Shown here piece by piece: positions 44,055 to 55,500 of a DNA stretch of 64,000 nucleotides. Position numbers and translations under genes: made by a program. The notes beneath the pieces are model-generated. The model worked only from the letters and a program-made list of their open reading frames with translations. It was not told the origin of the DNA and searched no databases. Within the stretch, counting starts at the first letter, position 1. Each line of letters starts with the position of its first letter. This DNA comes from Corylus avellana (taxonomy: Eukaryota; Streptophyta; Magnoliopsida; Fagales; Betulaceae). The DNA lies in assembly GCF_901000735.1 (NCBI RefSeq), contig NC_081546.1, forward strand, positions 29,655,900 to 29,719,899, given 5' to 3'.

Positions 44055-44222
44055 ACACTTATAAACTTTGACTCAGTGCAACTTGTCTCCATGCACGCGA
44101 TGTATTTTCCATCCACATTTAAAGGCCTAATTAATCTAACCCTGAGTGCAATTCAAAACAAATTGGTAGTTCGTAAGAACAAGTTATAGTGAGTCAAAGT
44201 TTAGAGGCGTGAGTACAAATAA
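44055..44222. mobile_element. MITE, copy a
   Basis: Inverted arms: ATAAACTTTGACTCAGTGCA with ACTTGTC (44061-44087), and ACAAGTTATAGTGAGTCAAA with GTTTAGAG (44179-44205). The middle is AT-rich (TTTAAAGGCCTAATTAA). A second copy is at 47038-47235 and a half copy near 46236-46330. Confidence 0.65.
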
Positions 44223-45002
44223 AGTAGAAGTACAAAGTGTAATTTACTCTTAAAAGAAATACTTAGAATTTCAAACCAGAACTAGCTGGAGAGGCAGATT
44301 CTCCAGCTCCACGCCTATGCATATACAGTATATAGTGGAAAACCATGCATCAAAATCAAGACCAAGATGTAGTTATTTGCAGAGTTCCTAAAAAGCAGAA
44401 GCCTTTTCCATACAAAAACGCATAAATCCAATGGTTTGGTGAATCAATCATTGAGACCAATCTGATTCATTATACACTCGAGTCTCAACATGCACGTACA
44501 TCCTTTGAAAATCATTTACCTTGTTCTTTCAAAAGAAGATAGAAGTGATGCCAGATCTAGCTAGGTCCATAATCCACACCGGACAAGTAATATGGAAGCA
44601 TCAATTAATTGTATGGAACATTACAAGTTTGCTTGGCGGCTACTGTTCATATTTAAATAGGACACAATCTTTTCAAAATCATGTTAACCAACTTTCTTGA
44701 CCTTTCAGTGTATTGGGCAAGGGTTAATCTTCATACATGGTCTTACAACTTTGTATATATATATATATATATATTTTTGTTGTGATGAATGAGTAACTTT
44801 TATTAACAAACAACTAAACACTTTACAAAGAAAAGCTGAAGCAAGGAGTTAAAGCTGTAAACACCTAGACAAGCAAATAAATCTCCAAGTCTTAATTACG
44901 ACAGTCGCCCGGATCCGCTCAATGCGAAACAAAAATTGAGTCCATGGCACTAGTACTATATATACCCACTATCAGCATAACATCTCTCAGATGAATCAAC
45001 GT
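44223..45002. other. Intergenic, 3' of the SAUR gene
   Basis: AT-rich with a (TA)n run at about 44754-44776. No coding feature. The proximal part is 3' flank of the minus-strand SAUR gene. Confidence 0.5.
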
Positions 45003-45245
45003 TTATGTGCTGGTGGCGGAGAAGTCTATGATCCTTAAGAAAGCCAGTTCATCGCAAGGCAGGATAATGCTCTTCTGGCTATCAAACCCATACTCATCAG
45101 CAGCTTTCTGCAGCAGTTGCTGGAAAGTGGGATTCTTCAAGAAAGATAAGGGAATGACAAATCTTCTCAGTTCTTTGCCCACATAGACCACAAAATGCCC
45201 CTTTGGTGCTCTTTTCATCTCCTCGTTGTCATGTTTCCAAGCCAT
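45003..45245 (-). CDS. SAUR-family small auxin-responsive protein
   Basis: A single-exon 80-aa protein with start ATG at 45245 and stop at 45003. The SAUR core is clear: APKGHFVVYVG, RRFVIPLSFLKNPTFQQLLQ, KAADEYGFD, and IILPCDELAFLRI. The intronless structure and short length fit the family (usually 80-150 aa). It has a very short N-terminus (MAWKHDNEEMKR) and no C-terminal extension. SAUR proteins inhibit PP2C.D phosphatases and so promote H+-ATPase activity and cell expansion; that is family knowledge. It stands alone here, whereas many SAURs occur in tandem clusters. No auxin-response element is certain upstream. A TATATATA stretch at about 45290-45300 could serve as TATA box (minus strand). 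Confidence 0.92.
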   Translation of the reverse strand: MAWKHDNEEMKRAPKGHFVVYVGKELRRFVIPLSFLKNPTFQQLLQKAADEYGFDSQKSIILPCDELAFLRIIDFSATST

Positions 45246-45676
45246 TTTGAAACAGTAGACAAGTCAATGTGCTTAAAAGGGTCTCCTCTATATCTATATA
45301 TAGAAAAAATGTCTGCCTTTTCAGCATTAAAGAAACAGTAACTAACAACTAACACAAGATATATATTTGTTTTTCAAAAAAAGCAGGATAGAGCAATTAG
45401 AGTGGCTACTCTATCGGGTATGATCATATATAGTAGCTTTTGCTCGCTTGGAATTAATGACATGAAAGGCTTAAACTGGGAGAAATCACAAGTGCTCTCT
45501 CAAATAGATCGGTTGAGCCATAACTTAATTTAATTCTACTTAAGACACTAGTGACACCCAAGCCAATGGCATGAAAATAATTCCAAGCGCTTTCTATTTT
45601 GGGATTCGACTTTGAGGCTTTCCACCCACTAAACCATTTGAGTTAGCCCAAATGCCCCCCACCGCCACCCCACCCC

Positions 45677-45712
<36 letters not shown>

Positions 45713-45767
45713 CCTACAGAAAGATTTTAAACATGTGGGGGCACGGAGAGAGTAGAGAAAGAGGGAA
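45246..45767. other. SAUR upstream region and poly-A tract
   Basis: Promoter side of the SAUR gene, followed by a C-rich patch (45655-45675) and an A run of about 33 bases (45678-45710). No other gene seen. Confidence 0.5.
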
Positions 45768-46064
45768 ATGATTGTCAGGTTTGTTGTTGTTGTGCCGTGG
45801 CTAACATGTTGTGTGGTGTATGAGCTGCACATGGGGCAAATTAATGGTTACACATTGGATTGGAAGCAAGTGAACAATACAAACTCAACATCCACATCTC
45901 TAGAAGCGTGTTTTACGTGTGTAAATGATCTTGAAGAAATATCAATCCACGTCTCTAGACTTGCAGATCATGCTTCATTGGATGTGGCTAATCTTGATTC
46001 TGTTCATGAATCATGCTTGCGAGCGTACGTCTTTGCTATTCCTCCGAATTCAAAGGTGCGGTGA
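45768..46064 (+). CDS. Hypothetical 98-aa ORF
   Basis: A true ATG at 45768 opens 98 codons: a hydrophobic start (MIVRFVVVVPWLTCCVVYEL), then a polar part with LEACFTCVNDLEEISIHVSR and DSVHESCLRAYVFAIPPNS. The frame ends just after AAG-GTGCGG, so it may be an exon with a donor. No family recognised. It could be a small secreted protein, a gene fragment, or chance, as the surrounding DNA is rich in repeats. Confidence 0.25.
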   Translation: MIVRFVVVVPWLTCCVVYELHMGQINGYTLDWKQVNNTNSTSTSLEACFTCVNDLEEISIHVSRLADHASLDVANLDSVHESCLRAYVFAIPPNSKVR

Positions 46065-47037
46065 CAATACATGATATTGACATAACATGAAACATGGCTT
46101 TTTTCTGGAAACAAAACACCGATTTTGGGTTTGCTATCGATCCCTGTCTATCCTACAACAGTGGGACAGTACTTTTTGTTAGGTTTTTTTTTGGGGGAAG
46201 GGTGAATTATATATGCATTGCCCTTCAAATTATCACCCCATTTACATTCATACGACCTTTAAATTTAATTTGACTCACTACAACTCATCCTTACCAACTA
46301 CCATATTGTTCCAAATTATACCTCGGGTCAGGTTGGGTCGTTAAAGTTTACCGAATTCAACAAACGTGAGTCTCACGTGACCCAAAGTCATATCACATAT
46401 ATGCAATACGTATATATTGAAGGATAAAATTACATTTTTCCCATCCCCCCACCGAACTTGACAGACGTGATCGAGTCTCAAGTGACCTAAAGTCATATGT
46501 ATGCAATATGTATATATTAAAGGATAATATTATGTTGCCTGGCCACCCCGTCCCCCCCCCCAAAAAAAAAAACTACCACCTCTGTTACCTACTTATGTAA
46601 GGTGATGAGAACTAAGTAGAGAGATTAATATGATAGGATTTTCGAGGAATTATGAACCTCATGTAGTAGGATTTTCGAGGAATCTTAACCTCTTATGAGT
46701 AATTAGATGTGCTCTCAACTCTTACAAACGCAGGGTTTGAATAATTTATTTGGTTGATTTTTATTCAATAGCAATGCGGGCTTAAATAACAAAATACAAC
46801 AAAAGAGTGCCAAGAGAAATAAACTTCAATGTGGACCATAACTCAACTACTAACATAATTAAATCTATTCCTATTAACACATTGACACTTATAGTCCTAC
46901 CCACACAACAATAATAAAACAATAAAACAACTAATGAACTGAACAATTAGTAAAATAATAAAACACTAATGAACGAAATAACCTAATAGATAATACTACT
47001 TCCTAAGAGACTTGCTATCTAACAATGACTACACATA
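46065..47037. repeat. Intergenic with half-MITE and tandem repeat
   Basis: 46236-46330 resembles one arm of the MITE at 47038-47235 (TTTGACTCACTACAACTCAT). 46378-46540 holds two copies, about 105 bp apart, of a unit with AAAGTCATAT, TATGCAATA.GTATATATT and AAGGATAA.ATTA. The rest is AT-rich without genes. Confidence 0.6.
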
Positions 47038-47235
47038 ACAACCTCATTTGCACTCACTTCTAAATTTTGACTCACTACAACTTGTTTCACGTATGTGACA
47101 TGTTTTCTATTCATATTTAACGGAACAATTTGACCTAGGGTGCAACTCAAAACAAAATTGATAGTTCTTCAAGACGGGTTGCATTGAGTCGAAGTTTAGA
47201 GATGTAATTATGTAAATACAAACGGGGTGGTAGTT
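47038..47235. mobile_element. MITE, copy b
   Basis: Inverted arms: CATTTGCACTCACTTC with AAATTTTGACTCACTACAAC at the left, and GTTGCATTGAGTCGAAGTTT with AGAGATGTAATTATGTAAAT at the right. Same family as 44055-44222 (TTGACTCA.TGCAACTTGT core). Confidence 0.65.
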
Positions 47236-47531
47236 TTAGAAAAGGGCTAAGGTTTGGTTCAAAAGATTCTTGGCAAGTAGGCCAAGAAAAGGGCCATTGA
47301 GGAGATTGGGAGTGTGTTTGACAAAAAAATTTGAGAGGAAAATGGAGGAAGGAATTGATTAATGTGATTTTAAAATAATAATAATAATAATTTTTGTGAG
47401 AGAACAAAAGTGGAAAACATTGTCTGTTAATGTGAAGAAATGAAATTGCCTTTTTTAGAAGAAGTTTCTTTGCCAAACAGCCCAGTGAATTTGCAGCAAA
47501 AATTGGGAAAAAAATCTTCGATCGGCCTGCT

Positions 47532-47646
47532 TTGGAAAAGGGAAGAGAAGTAGCTAGTTATATATGTTGATCAAAGGTAACACATTGATTGGAAAAGGGA
47601 AGAGAAGTAGCTAGTTATATATGTTGATTAAAGGTAACACATTGAG
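47532..47646. repeat. Two-copy 57-bp tandem repeat
   Basis: Near-identical units starting TTGGAAAAGGGAAGAGAAG at 47532 and 47589, with AGGTAACACATTGA at each end. One base difference seen (GATCAAAGG / GATTAAAGG). Confidence 0.9.
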
Positions 47647-49485
47647 ATTTTGTTCGTATGAACATGACATATAATTACATGTGCAATGGACGACTTCATG
47701 TGTGATTGAATTCAAACTTTACCAGACAGGCGTTCGAACGGTCCGAATAAGTGGGGTTGAAGCCCAAGTACCCTATCACATGCCTACATAGAGTAGCATG
47801 AAGCTCAGACATCTGAACAATAATTTATGTACGGTATTTACTGCAGGGTATGTGCTTCCATTTTGAGGATCATCTGAAATTCATGTTGAAATTAAAGAGG
47901 ATTGAGTGGATCAAAAGTCTCAAGAATCCTTCATATCTTTTAAATATTGTCTGCACATGTGCAGCAAAGGACTGATCAGCACTGAGATACTAAGTTTTCG
48001 ATTAGACCTGACAATGGAGTGGGTCTGCCGAAGCAATTTCTATCACTATATATTTATATGATATCAAACTATTTATATGGATACAATAATTTAGCAGACA
48101 TTAATCGTGTCCCTTAAGAGACCACATGTCTATTATGAGGATTATCTGGTTATTACAAGCCCTTAAAGTTGGATGATATTTTTTCTAACATTTCTTTCTT
48201 ATTTGTTTATTTCGCTCATGGAAGTATGTGCACGATATCATTTTCTATCATTTTGATAGAATATTAATTGAATGATTTTTTAGATAAATAATAATTTAAT
48301 ATGGTATACAGATGTTTATAATAATATTCAAATTTCTTTCTATCTTTCTTTATATTAGTTCAATAAGATAGAAAGAATGACTTTAGTTAATACTACATTT
48401 TGCTTTTGTTCTTAATGATATTTACAATACCATTGGTCCTTATTTATAAAAAAATATATATATATGATAAGTGAATACAACATAAATAAGCTAATCAAAT
48501 CACAAGAATTTGATATGGAGATATATTCTAACAATATGGTAAAAAAATTATAGGCACATTTCAACTTATTCATCTATGTTGCGTAGTGGATCGGTCGAGA
48601 TCTGCAAGACCATTAAAGCGCAAGTTGATTGGCCGGGCCCATTAGCTATGTGTGGCCCATTATCCTAACAAAGTAATAGGGCAGTTGGGGCTTCCACATG
48701 TAACATACACATTTAACCAACGTGCTCACACAGTACCCATCTTAACCGTTATATACATTGTGCCCATAACCCACGACCAGAGGTAGTTATAGCAAACTTT
48801 TCGGGAACGTGGGAGCTAGGAAATCAGGGGCAACAACTACACTTACTGACTTTGGCATCGGAGTTATCATCCGCCGGCACACTCAGTAAGTTCATGTGTA
48901 AAGTTTGTTATTTTGCAAGTTGGGCTCCCTATCGATTCACGTGGATCACCCATTCAGAAAATGTGCAAAGAATTTATAATGTGAACAATTGCTTATTCAT
49001 CTAGATTGTGCCATGAACTTATATGTAATCTAAAGGTTCAAACTAAAACAAAACATTTTATTCCACCCGCACTAAATCACTCAATAACTTGTTCTTGACT
49101 TTGCCACACAACCTTATTTATCCTCCTTCACACCGAAGAATTTAGAGGCATTTCTAAATATTGTATAAGGAAACATTAGGAAAGTCAATCCACTCTAGGA
49201 AAAAAAGAAAGAAAAAAATCCAGGTTTGCAAGGAAATGGACACACCAACGTTGTGTGGCTTTTGTGGGTGTCAATTGTCATGCTTCACCTGATCAAACAG
49301 AATCGCAATCATAAACAAAGTATGGGCTTTCCTTTTTCTATTGGGCCGTGATTCCAAACACAAAACCAATACATAATAATATAATGCTTTTTTTTTAGAG
49401 AAATAATATAATGCTTGTTTAGGCAACTAATACATTTTAGTATTCTTTTAGGATTATTCCTACTCAACGTGGGAATAGGAATTCA

Positions 49486-49495
<10 letters not shown>
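47647..49495. other. Intergenic, no gene seen
   Basis: No ORF of interest on either strand. GGCCCA / TGGGCC words cluster at 48634-48662 and 49340-49347; these site II-like motifs are common in promoters of housekeeping genes, but they are far from the DYAD-like start. An AATATATATATAT run lies near 48450. Confidence 0.5.

Positions 49496-49530
<35 letters not shown>
49496..49530. repeat. (AT)n microsatellite
   Basis: About 17 AT units, just upstream of the DYAD-like gene's leader region. Confidence 0.9.
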
Positions 49531-49534
<4 letters not shown>

Positions 49535-49559
49535 GTTTGGTCTTTGGAGTACAAAAGGG

Positions 49560-49605
49560 TTTAGGAGAATTTGGCGGTTAGGGTTTAAGGGTTTAGGGTT
49601 ATTTA
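49560..49605 (+). promoter_or_regulatory. Telo-box-like motifs before the DYAD-like gene
   Basis: TTAGGGTTTAAGGG and TTTAGGGTTATTT (about 49577-49600) contain AAACCCTAA on the opposite strand, the plant telo-box found in many promoters of genes active in dividing cells. The location fits a proximal promoter. Function is inferred. Confidence 0.45.
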
Positions 49606-49659
49606 AATCAAATTTGTCGTTTTCTTGTTTTTGGTTGCTTTTTTAAGAAATAGGAATCA

Positions 49660-49775
49660 CTTTTTTTAATTTTTTGGGGTTGGTGCTACAGTGTCCGCCT
49701 CTCCTAAAACCCTCTTCCTCTTGCCTAAAATCCCAAAACCCATTGCCGATCCTTCCTCAACAAATCACATCCGAG
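49660..49775 (+). other. Probable 5' leader exon of the DYAD-like gene
   Basis: A pyrimidine-rich GC-richer segment (GTGTCCGCCTCTCC, CCCATTGCCGATCC) ends CATCCGAG at a strong GTAATC donor (49776). Splicing to an AG near 50708 or 50717 would place it directly before the coding ATG at 50732. Inferred. Confidence 0.45.
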
Positions 49776-50731
49776 GTAATCTCTCTCCTCCCGCTCTCTT
49801 ATTCTTTTTTGTTTTTCTGGGTGTTTGTTTGTTTTTGTGAGTGGCAAGATTGTGGTTTTTTTTTTTGGTGAATTTTAGGGTTTATTGTTGCTTTTCAGTA
49901 TTTGAGGGCTTGAAGGCTCTGACCCAGTTGTTTTTTTTTTTTTTTTGGTTTTCTCTATAACCCTCGTTTTTTTTCCCTTTGGTTTTAACACTGTTTAGGG
50001 TTTTAAGTTGTTCTTATGCTCTGTTCTAAACGACCCCCGTTTTGGGTTTTCCGTAGGAAATTTCCTGGTTTTTGCGGTTTCCGGGGTTTTGGGGTTTGTG
50101 GGTCTTTTTCTTTCCTTGCTTGCTTGGTTTTTTCGTTTTTATTTTTTTATTATTATTATTTTTTTTTTTTCTGATTGCTTGCTGAGAAAATGAGGGAATG
50201 AAAAGTAAACTAGAGAAGTTTGAATGATGTGATTTATTCTTCTTTTTGCTTTCTTTCTGGGAAGGTAAAAAAGACTGAGAGAACCTGCATTGAGCATTAA
50301 ACTGCGAAAGAGAATAAATATTATTTGTGGTAGTACATATTGTTTTGAAGTTTTTTTTTTTACTTAAGAGGCTATTGATCAAAAAAACTATATATTCTTA
50401 AAAATATGTGATAAGTTACTACAGGACCATTTTAGAGCATGTTGTTATTTTTCTTTTCTTGTTCTACTAGCTTTTTATCCGTTTGGCTATTGATGTGTAT
50501 TATTTATAATGGTTTGTAAAGATTAGTAAAAGTATAGCAATTATTTTTATGTAATCTAGCATTTTTGGCTGTTTTCACTGGAATTCAATGTAGACCTTAT
50601 ACATAGTGCTAATGTTCTTGTTAATCGTGCGCTATTACTATCTTCCGTCATGTTATTCGAGTTGAATTGATCTAATCTATCAATGTTACTTAATTCTTTG
50701 GGGTTTAGTGGTTTCAGCAGAAGCGAGTGGG

Positions 50732-52852
50732 ATGGCGCAGTTAGCTGGTCACAAGCGAGTGGCGGCATGTGTCAGTGTGCATCGAGAAAACAAACCTCAA
50801 CTTTCATCAAGCATTGCAGAGGAAGCAGATTCAGAGGATGATAGAAAACCAGTTATTAAAGCTGAACCTCTGGTGATGTCAGGAATTAGGAAGAGAAAGC
50901 GACTGGGCCGTAGTGAACTTATAGAGATGAAAGCAGCAACGCGCATGAAGGAAAGGCAAAACAATAGCTATAATAGTAGTCAAAGTAAGTGTGATCCCCA
51001 TAGTCAACTTATAGAGATGAAAGCTGCAACGCGCATGAAGGAAAGGCAAAACAGTAGCTATACTAGTAGTCAAAGTAAGCGGGATTCAAAGAAGCTCAAG
51101 GGTATGGAGAGATGGTCCGCTGATAGGTAAAAACCATTTATCATTGTCTTTCTATTTAGTGCTGGTTATGCTAGTCTGCTATGTACTTTTTGAATCAAGT
51201 ATATATCATTCAGGTATAAGATGGCCGAGCAAAGTATGCTTGAAGTCATGAAGGCCGAAGGAGCAACTTTTGGGAACCCAATTTCTCGTCCAGCACTGAG
51301 AACTGCTGCTCGCAAACGCATTGGTGACACTGGACTGCTAGATCACTTACTGAAGCACATTGATGGTAAAGTGTTACCAGGGGGGACCGAGCGGTTCCGG
51401 CGGTGCTTCAGCCCCACTGGAGTGATGGAGTATTGGCTAGAGAGTGCTGACCTTGTTAACGCTCGGCGGGAGGCTGGGTGGCAGGATCCTTACTGGGTTG
51501 CACCAAATAGGCCAGGCTGTGGCCCTTCCCAGGATCCTGTTTCTGCTGGAGAACTGATGCTGCTTAAGACAGAAATTGTCAAACTGAAAAGGTAAGACTC
51601 TGAAATACTTAGAAGTTACTCCTCCAGAAAGGAAATCGTTATAAGTGCTATTAAAGGTGTACTTCTTACATTTGTTCTTTTGCATAAACAGAGATATGCA
51701 GGAGCTTGTATCCAAGAATCAAGAGCGAGATGAAGCTGAGGTGAATGTTAAACATCTTGCATATACTTCCGATGGTGCTTTGTGAAACCCCATTTTGAAT
51801 ATTTTACTGACAGGTGATGCATAAGGATTTGGTGAAATATAAATCTACTGTTGATGAACGCCTGAAGGAGATCACTAATTCTTTGGTGGGTATGAAGGTA
51901 CTGAAAAAATACACTATCATCAGTCTTTCAGCTTCTGGGAGTTTTGATAGATAGACATGATTAGATGAATTCAATTGATTTATTTCATTTTATGTATAGA
52001 TGTACTCACGATTAGATCAGTAGGATTTATGTTTTTCTGTTAATTCAGCCTATTTTGTTTGGTTACAGGGGATTCATGAGGAGTTGATAGCATGGAAAGC
52101 TCAGGTTGAGCAGCAGCTGGGAGAAATTAAAAATTCGTTAAGTAGCATACAGGCATCAAGGCAAGACACTGCATTCAGTCCTCCAGCTTCTGAACGATGG
52201 GAAGATTGGCTTGAGAACAGTAACCAGGATAACATCCACGGGAATGAATTTGCACCTTTTTATGAGAGCACAGATATGGCTAATGTCAAGAAAGAAGTTG
52301 CTGTGCAAAATCCGTACTCAGTCCTGCCAACAATACCTGGTAATAGCTCGTCTGAGGACCATATTTGTGCAAGAGATCTAGAACTTAAGGAAGAAATGGC
52401 CAAAATGAAGAGGTAATAGGTACTAGGCAGCTCAACTTTATTTTTATTTTTTATTTTTTAAATAGTATGTTATGGTTGATCTTACTTGTTTCCTCGTTTT
52501 ATTGTTTAAAAACAGAGATGTGGCTGAGCTGGTGCCCGTGAAGCAAGAGGAAGATCATGCTAATGTGACCCCAGATTCTTCTGCTACCGCCAATTCAAAG
52601 TCAGACCTTGATAACTCGTTACTTCCAGTTCAGGTGAGGTGGAAAAGCCTGCTTAGTGGCAAATATTTTGATACTTAATTTCATATTTCAACTCAATAAT
52701 GCTTGTGGAATTGCCTTTTCCGACAGGAAGTGATTATGGAGCTGCTTAAGTGGAAGGATAAGACAGAGCAACGGCTGGAGCAGATATCAAATTCTGTGAA
52801 TTGTCTGCAGGCGCCAAACCAAATAGATTTTCTTCTACCTTTCAGCTGTTAA
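50732..52852 (+). CDS. DYAD/AMEIOTIC1-like domain protein with coiled coils
   Basis: Coding exons 50732-51126, 51214-51591, 51692-51740, 51814-51897, 52069-52412, 52516-52633 and 52727-52852 join in frame to 497 aa, all GT-AG. Residues 1-126: acidic patch, basic GIRKRKRLGR (51-60, NLS-like) and a duplicated 30-residue unit (63-92 and 93-122). Residues 127 to about 250: PTC/DYAD-type domain (RWSADRYKMAEQSML, FGNPISRPALRTAARKRIGD, GLLDHLLKHIDGKV, RFRRCFSPTGVMEYWLESADL, QDPYWV). After it come short helical repeats with similar wording (W-K-x-x-x-E-Q-x-L, EI.NSL) around three segments, as coiled coils. SWI1/DYAD/AM1 proteins act in meiotic entry and cohesion. This shorter protein is a paralogue class whose role I do not know. 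Arabidopsis At5g23610 seems the match (memory). The alternative is the true DYAD gene, but length and C-terminus argue against it. Confidence 0.85.
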
Positions 52853-53389
52853 AAGTGTGGAGATAATAGGATAGGATGTCGGTATTAGCTCCATGTTCTG
52901 GAGAACCATAGGTACCCTTTCGGACTAGTAGGATTTTAGATTTTGTATAGCATTACAAGTTGAATGCATGACTCCTAATTTCAAACCTCTTAAAGCCATT
53001 AGGATCCATATCTAACCTAAATTATGAGACAACATCCAATTTGATGGGTGAATCTATTGACAAATTTGACATACTTATGTGCTGTACATTGGTGATGTTC
53101 TGCCTTTGAACTTTGAAGGGATGGAGCATAAGAAACAAACAGTTGGCTCCCCTGATGGATGGTGTAGATGCTTTATAGGAATGCTCTTGTTGTACTGGAC
53201 TCGATCATGTGTTTATTTTGCTTACTTATTTTCTTGGTTTCGGATGATGTGATATATATATATATGGATGGATGGAGTAATGATAGACTGATGATGGACT
53301 AAAAATCTCATTGATGCTAATGAGAGATGGCAGGTGCTTCAATAGTTTGTGTTCGTCATACATGCATGTATAAAAACATACGTCATGGA
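52853..53389 (+). other. 3' flank of the DYAD-like gene
   Basis: Untranslated and intergenic DNA with a short (TA)n run near 53253. No separate gene recognised. Confidence 0.4.
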
Positions 53390-53600
53390 CTAATGGTTAG
53401 GGCTGTTAAGTGAGTGAATCGTTTGGCGAACAAGCTCGAGCTCGGCTCGAATATTAAATGAAACACTTCGTAAACATAAATCCTGGTTCGAATATTAAAC
53501 GAAGCAAGCTCGGCTCGACTCGGCTAAGCTCGTGAGCTCGGCTCGTATAAGGCTCGCCTCGCTTATTAGGCTCGACTCGTATATTTTTTATTAAGTAACA
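53390..53600 (+). mobile_element. hAT-like end rich in CTCGGCTCG repeats
   Basis: Starts TAGGGCTGTTAAGTGAG at 53398 after CTAATGGT, then many AGCTCG / CTCGGCTCG words up to about 53575. TAGGG... ends with GAGCTCG subterminal repeats are common in plant hAT-type elements. A similarly styled right end (CGTTTATGCCCCTA) occurs at 63814. The interior to the right is AT-rich with no transposase. Confidence 0.4.
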
Positions 53601-54960
53601 AATAACAATATATAATCAACATTACTCATTTACTCAATAATAACAAATATATTATATACCTTTTTTTTTTTTTTTTTTTGTTATTTATGCCTATGTGTGT
53701 ATATATATTATATATTATATATATGTATATATTAATATAAAAACATATAAGAAATATATGATATTATCATCAATCATTTTGTCATATGATATAATCATAT
53801 AGTACAACCATACAAGTTATTGTGTCGTTTAATACAAATATTATAATTAGATAGTTTATACTTTGGAAATTGGAATCGTATATATCACATAATCATTAAT
53901 CATTATATAATCATATGGTATATCTGCATAAGTTATTGTGTTATTTAATCAATACATTATAATTATATACTTTATTCTTATAAAACATATATGATGTATC
54001 ACATGATCTTAGATCTAAGATAATATTAATATTAATTGTGAGATAATATGATCATAAAATTTAAGTATGAGTGTACGACCATTAGATTATATGAATTTAT
54101 TTCTTAGAGTTTGAGTATTACTATTCGATTAAATGATTAATAATTAAGTAACTAATGTGTTTCTTATAATTTATACATTATAAATTTATAATCACAATTT
54201 ATGGTAAATAAAAACTTAAAAATTTGAATTTAAATCATATATCATGAATCGTGATAATGAGAACATATAATATAAGTATATAAGTTATAACAATTAACAT
54301 TGACCCATTACCCATATAAATCAGATAATGATACAATCATATAACCATATAAGTATATAAATGTTTATATATAAGATACAATATATATTAATATTGACAT
54401 TATATACTTGACCCATATTAAGCATTAACATTTTAAAATATTAACTAAATAATACTATATGTAATATGATAATAGTGATTAGTGTGTGTGAGTGTGTGAC
54501 ATAAAGCGTTTTACGTTATGATTTAAAAAATACTTAATCTAAAATAAGAAGAAAAAAAATACGAGATTGAAAAAAACACAATTTTTAAAATTGTAATTAT
54601 TAAAATTGAAATAACAAATTGACCCTAAATAATACTACATAACACAATTTTTATTCATAATTCCTAAATTTTGAATTTTGAATTTTTTATTGAATTTAAT
54701 AATTTAATTGAATTTGAATTTGATCTATGGTATATAAGTGTAATCGTAGCCGTCCAAAATGTTTTGATAATCTAATAGCCGTTGGATGATATTAATAGAT
54801 GACAATTATCAAGCATTTACTAAGAAGAATGTATATGGTGTAACAGAAACACCGTAAGCTTGCCTTGTTTGATCTAATCTGACAAGTAATATTAAATGTT
54901 GAAAACGTATATATAATCAATGGATCATATTAAAGAAGCACACCAGATCTAAGTAGGGAC
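53601..54960. other. Very AT-rich DNA, no gene seen
   Basis: Mostly short ATAT-type words (for example 53695-53760, 54350-54480) and a T run at 53661-53680. No ORF above background. May be the interior of a decayed element. Confidence 0.55.
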
Positions 54961-55039
54961 AGCCACATGGGAAAATCTTTTGGTAAAACGAATCCAACCG
55001 TTAATATTTAAAATTTAATTATTTTTCCAAATCCAACGG

Positions 55040-55385
55040 TTGCAAATTAGAGAACCCAAATTTAACCTAAATCTATCATCTCTTATCTCTATTCTCTCGA
55101 TTCTCTCGACTATCCTCTCACCGTCTCCACCATCCTCCTCGCCTGCTATATCTGTTGCCGCTCGGCCCGCTCCTACCAATCCCCCAGTGCCCCCAACAGC
55201 AACCACCAACACCACCGCAGCAACCACACACCTTGACGCTTGGCTGAAACTGAACGGCTCGTGCCCGGTTTCCAGGAACTTGCCGCTGCCAACCCCGCTG
55301 TCCACGCCGCTCTCGGAGGTCGTTTCACTCTCGCAGACTCGCAGTACGCCGCGGATCGGAGGCGGAGGAGGTGATAAGATTTGTG
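55040..55385 (+). CDS. Hypothetical Pro/Thr/Ser-rich ORF, possible first exon
   Basis: GC-richer than its neighbours, with an open frame of about 113 codons before a GTGAGT donor near 55382. It encodes a Leu/Ile/Ser start, a Pro/Thr/Ala tract (about residues 30-65), then LDAWLKLNGSCPVSRNLPLP and a Gly run. The frame has no ATG at its listed left end. It looks like the first exon of a gene whose downstream part is missing or was displaced by the repeat starting at 55501. Family not recognised. Confidence 0.3.
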
Positions 55386-55500
55386 AGTTTTTCTTTTCTT
55401 TTTGGGTTATTTTTTCTCCGTTTCACAATGGAAGTTCAGGTTTAATTTTTTATCATTAAAAGGAGCATGATAATGGTATGATTTTAAGAATGTTTTTGAT

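Noticed and set aside
50708..50731. Upstream start of the DYAD-like protein
   Set aside because: The open frame begins at GTG around the splice acceptor. The first ATG is at 50732.
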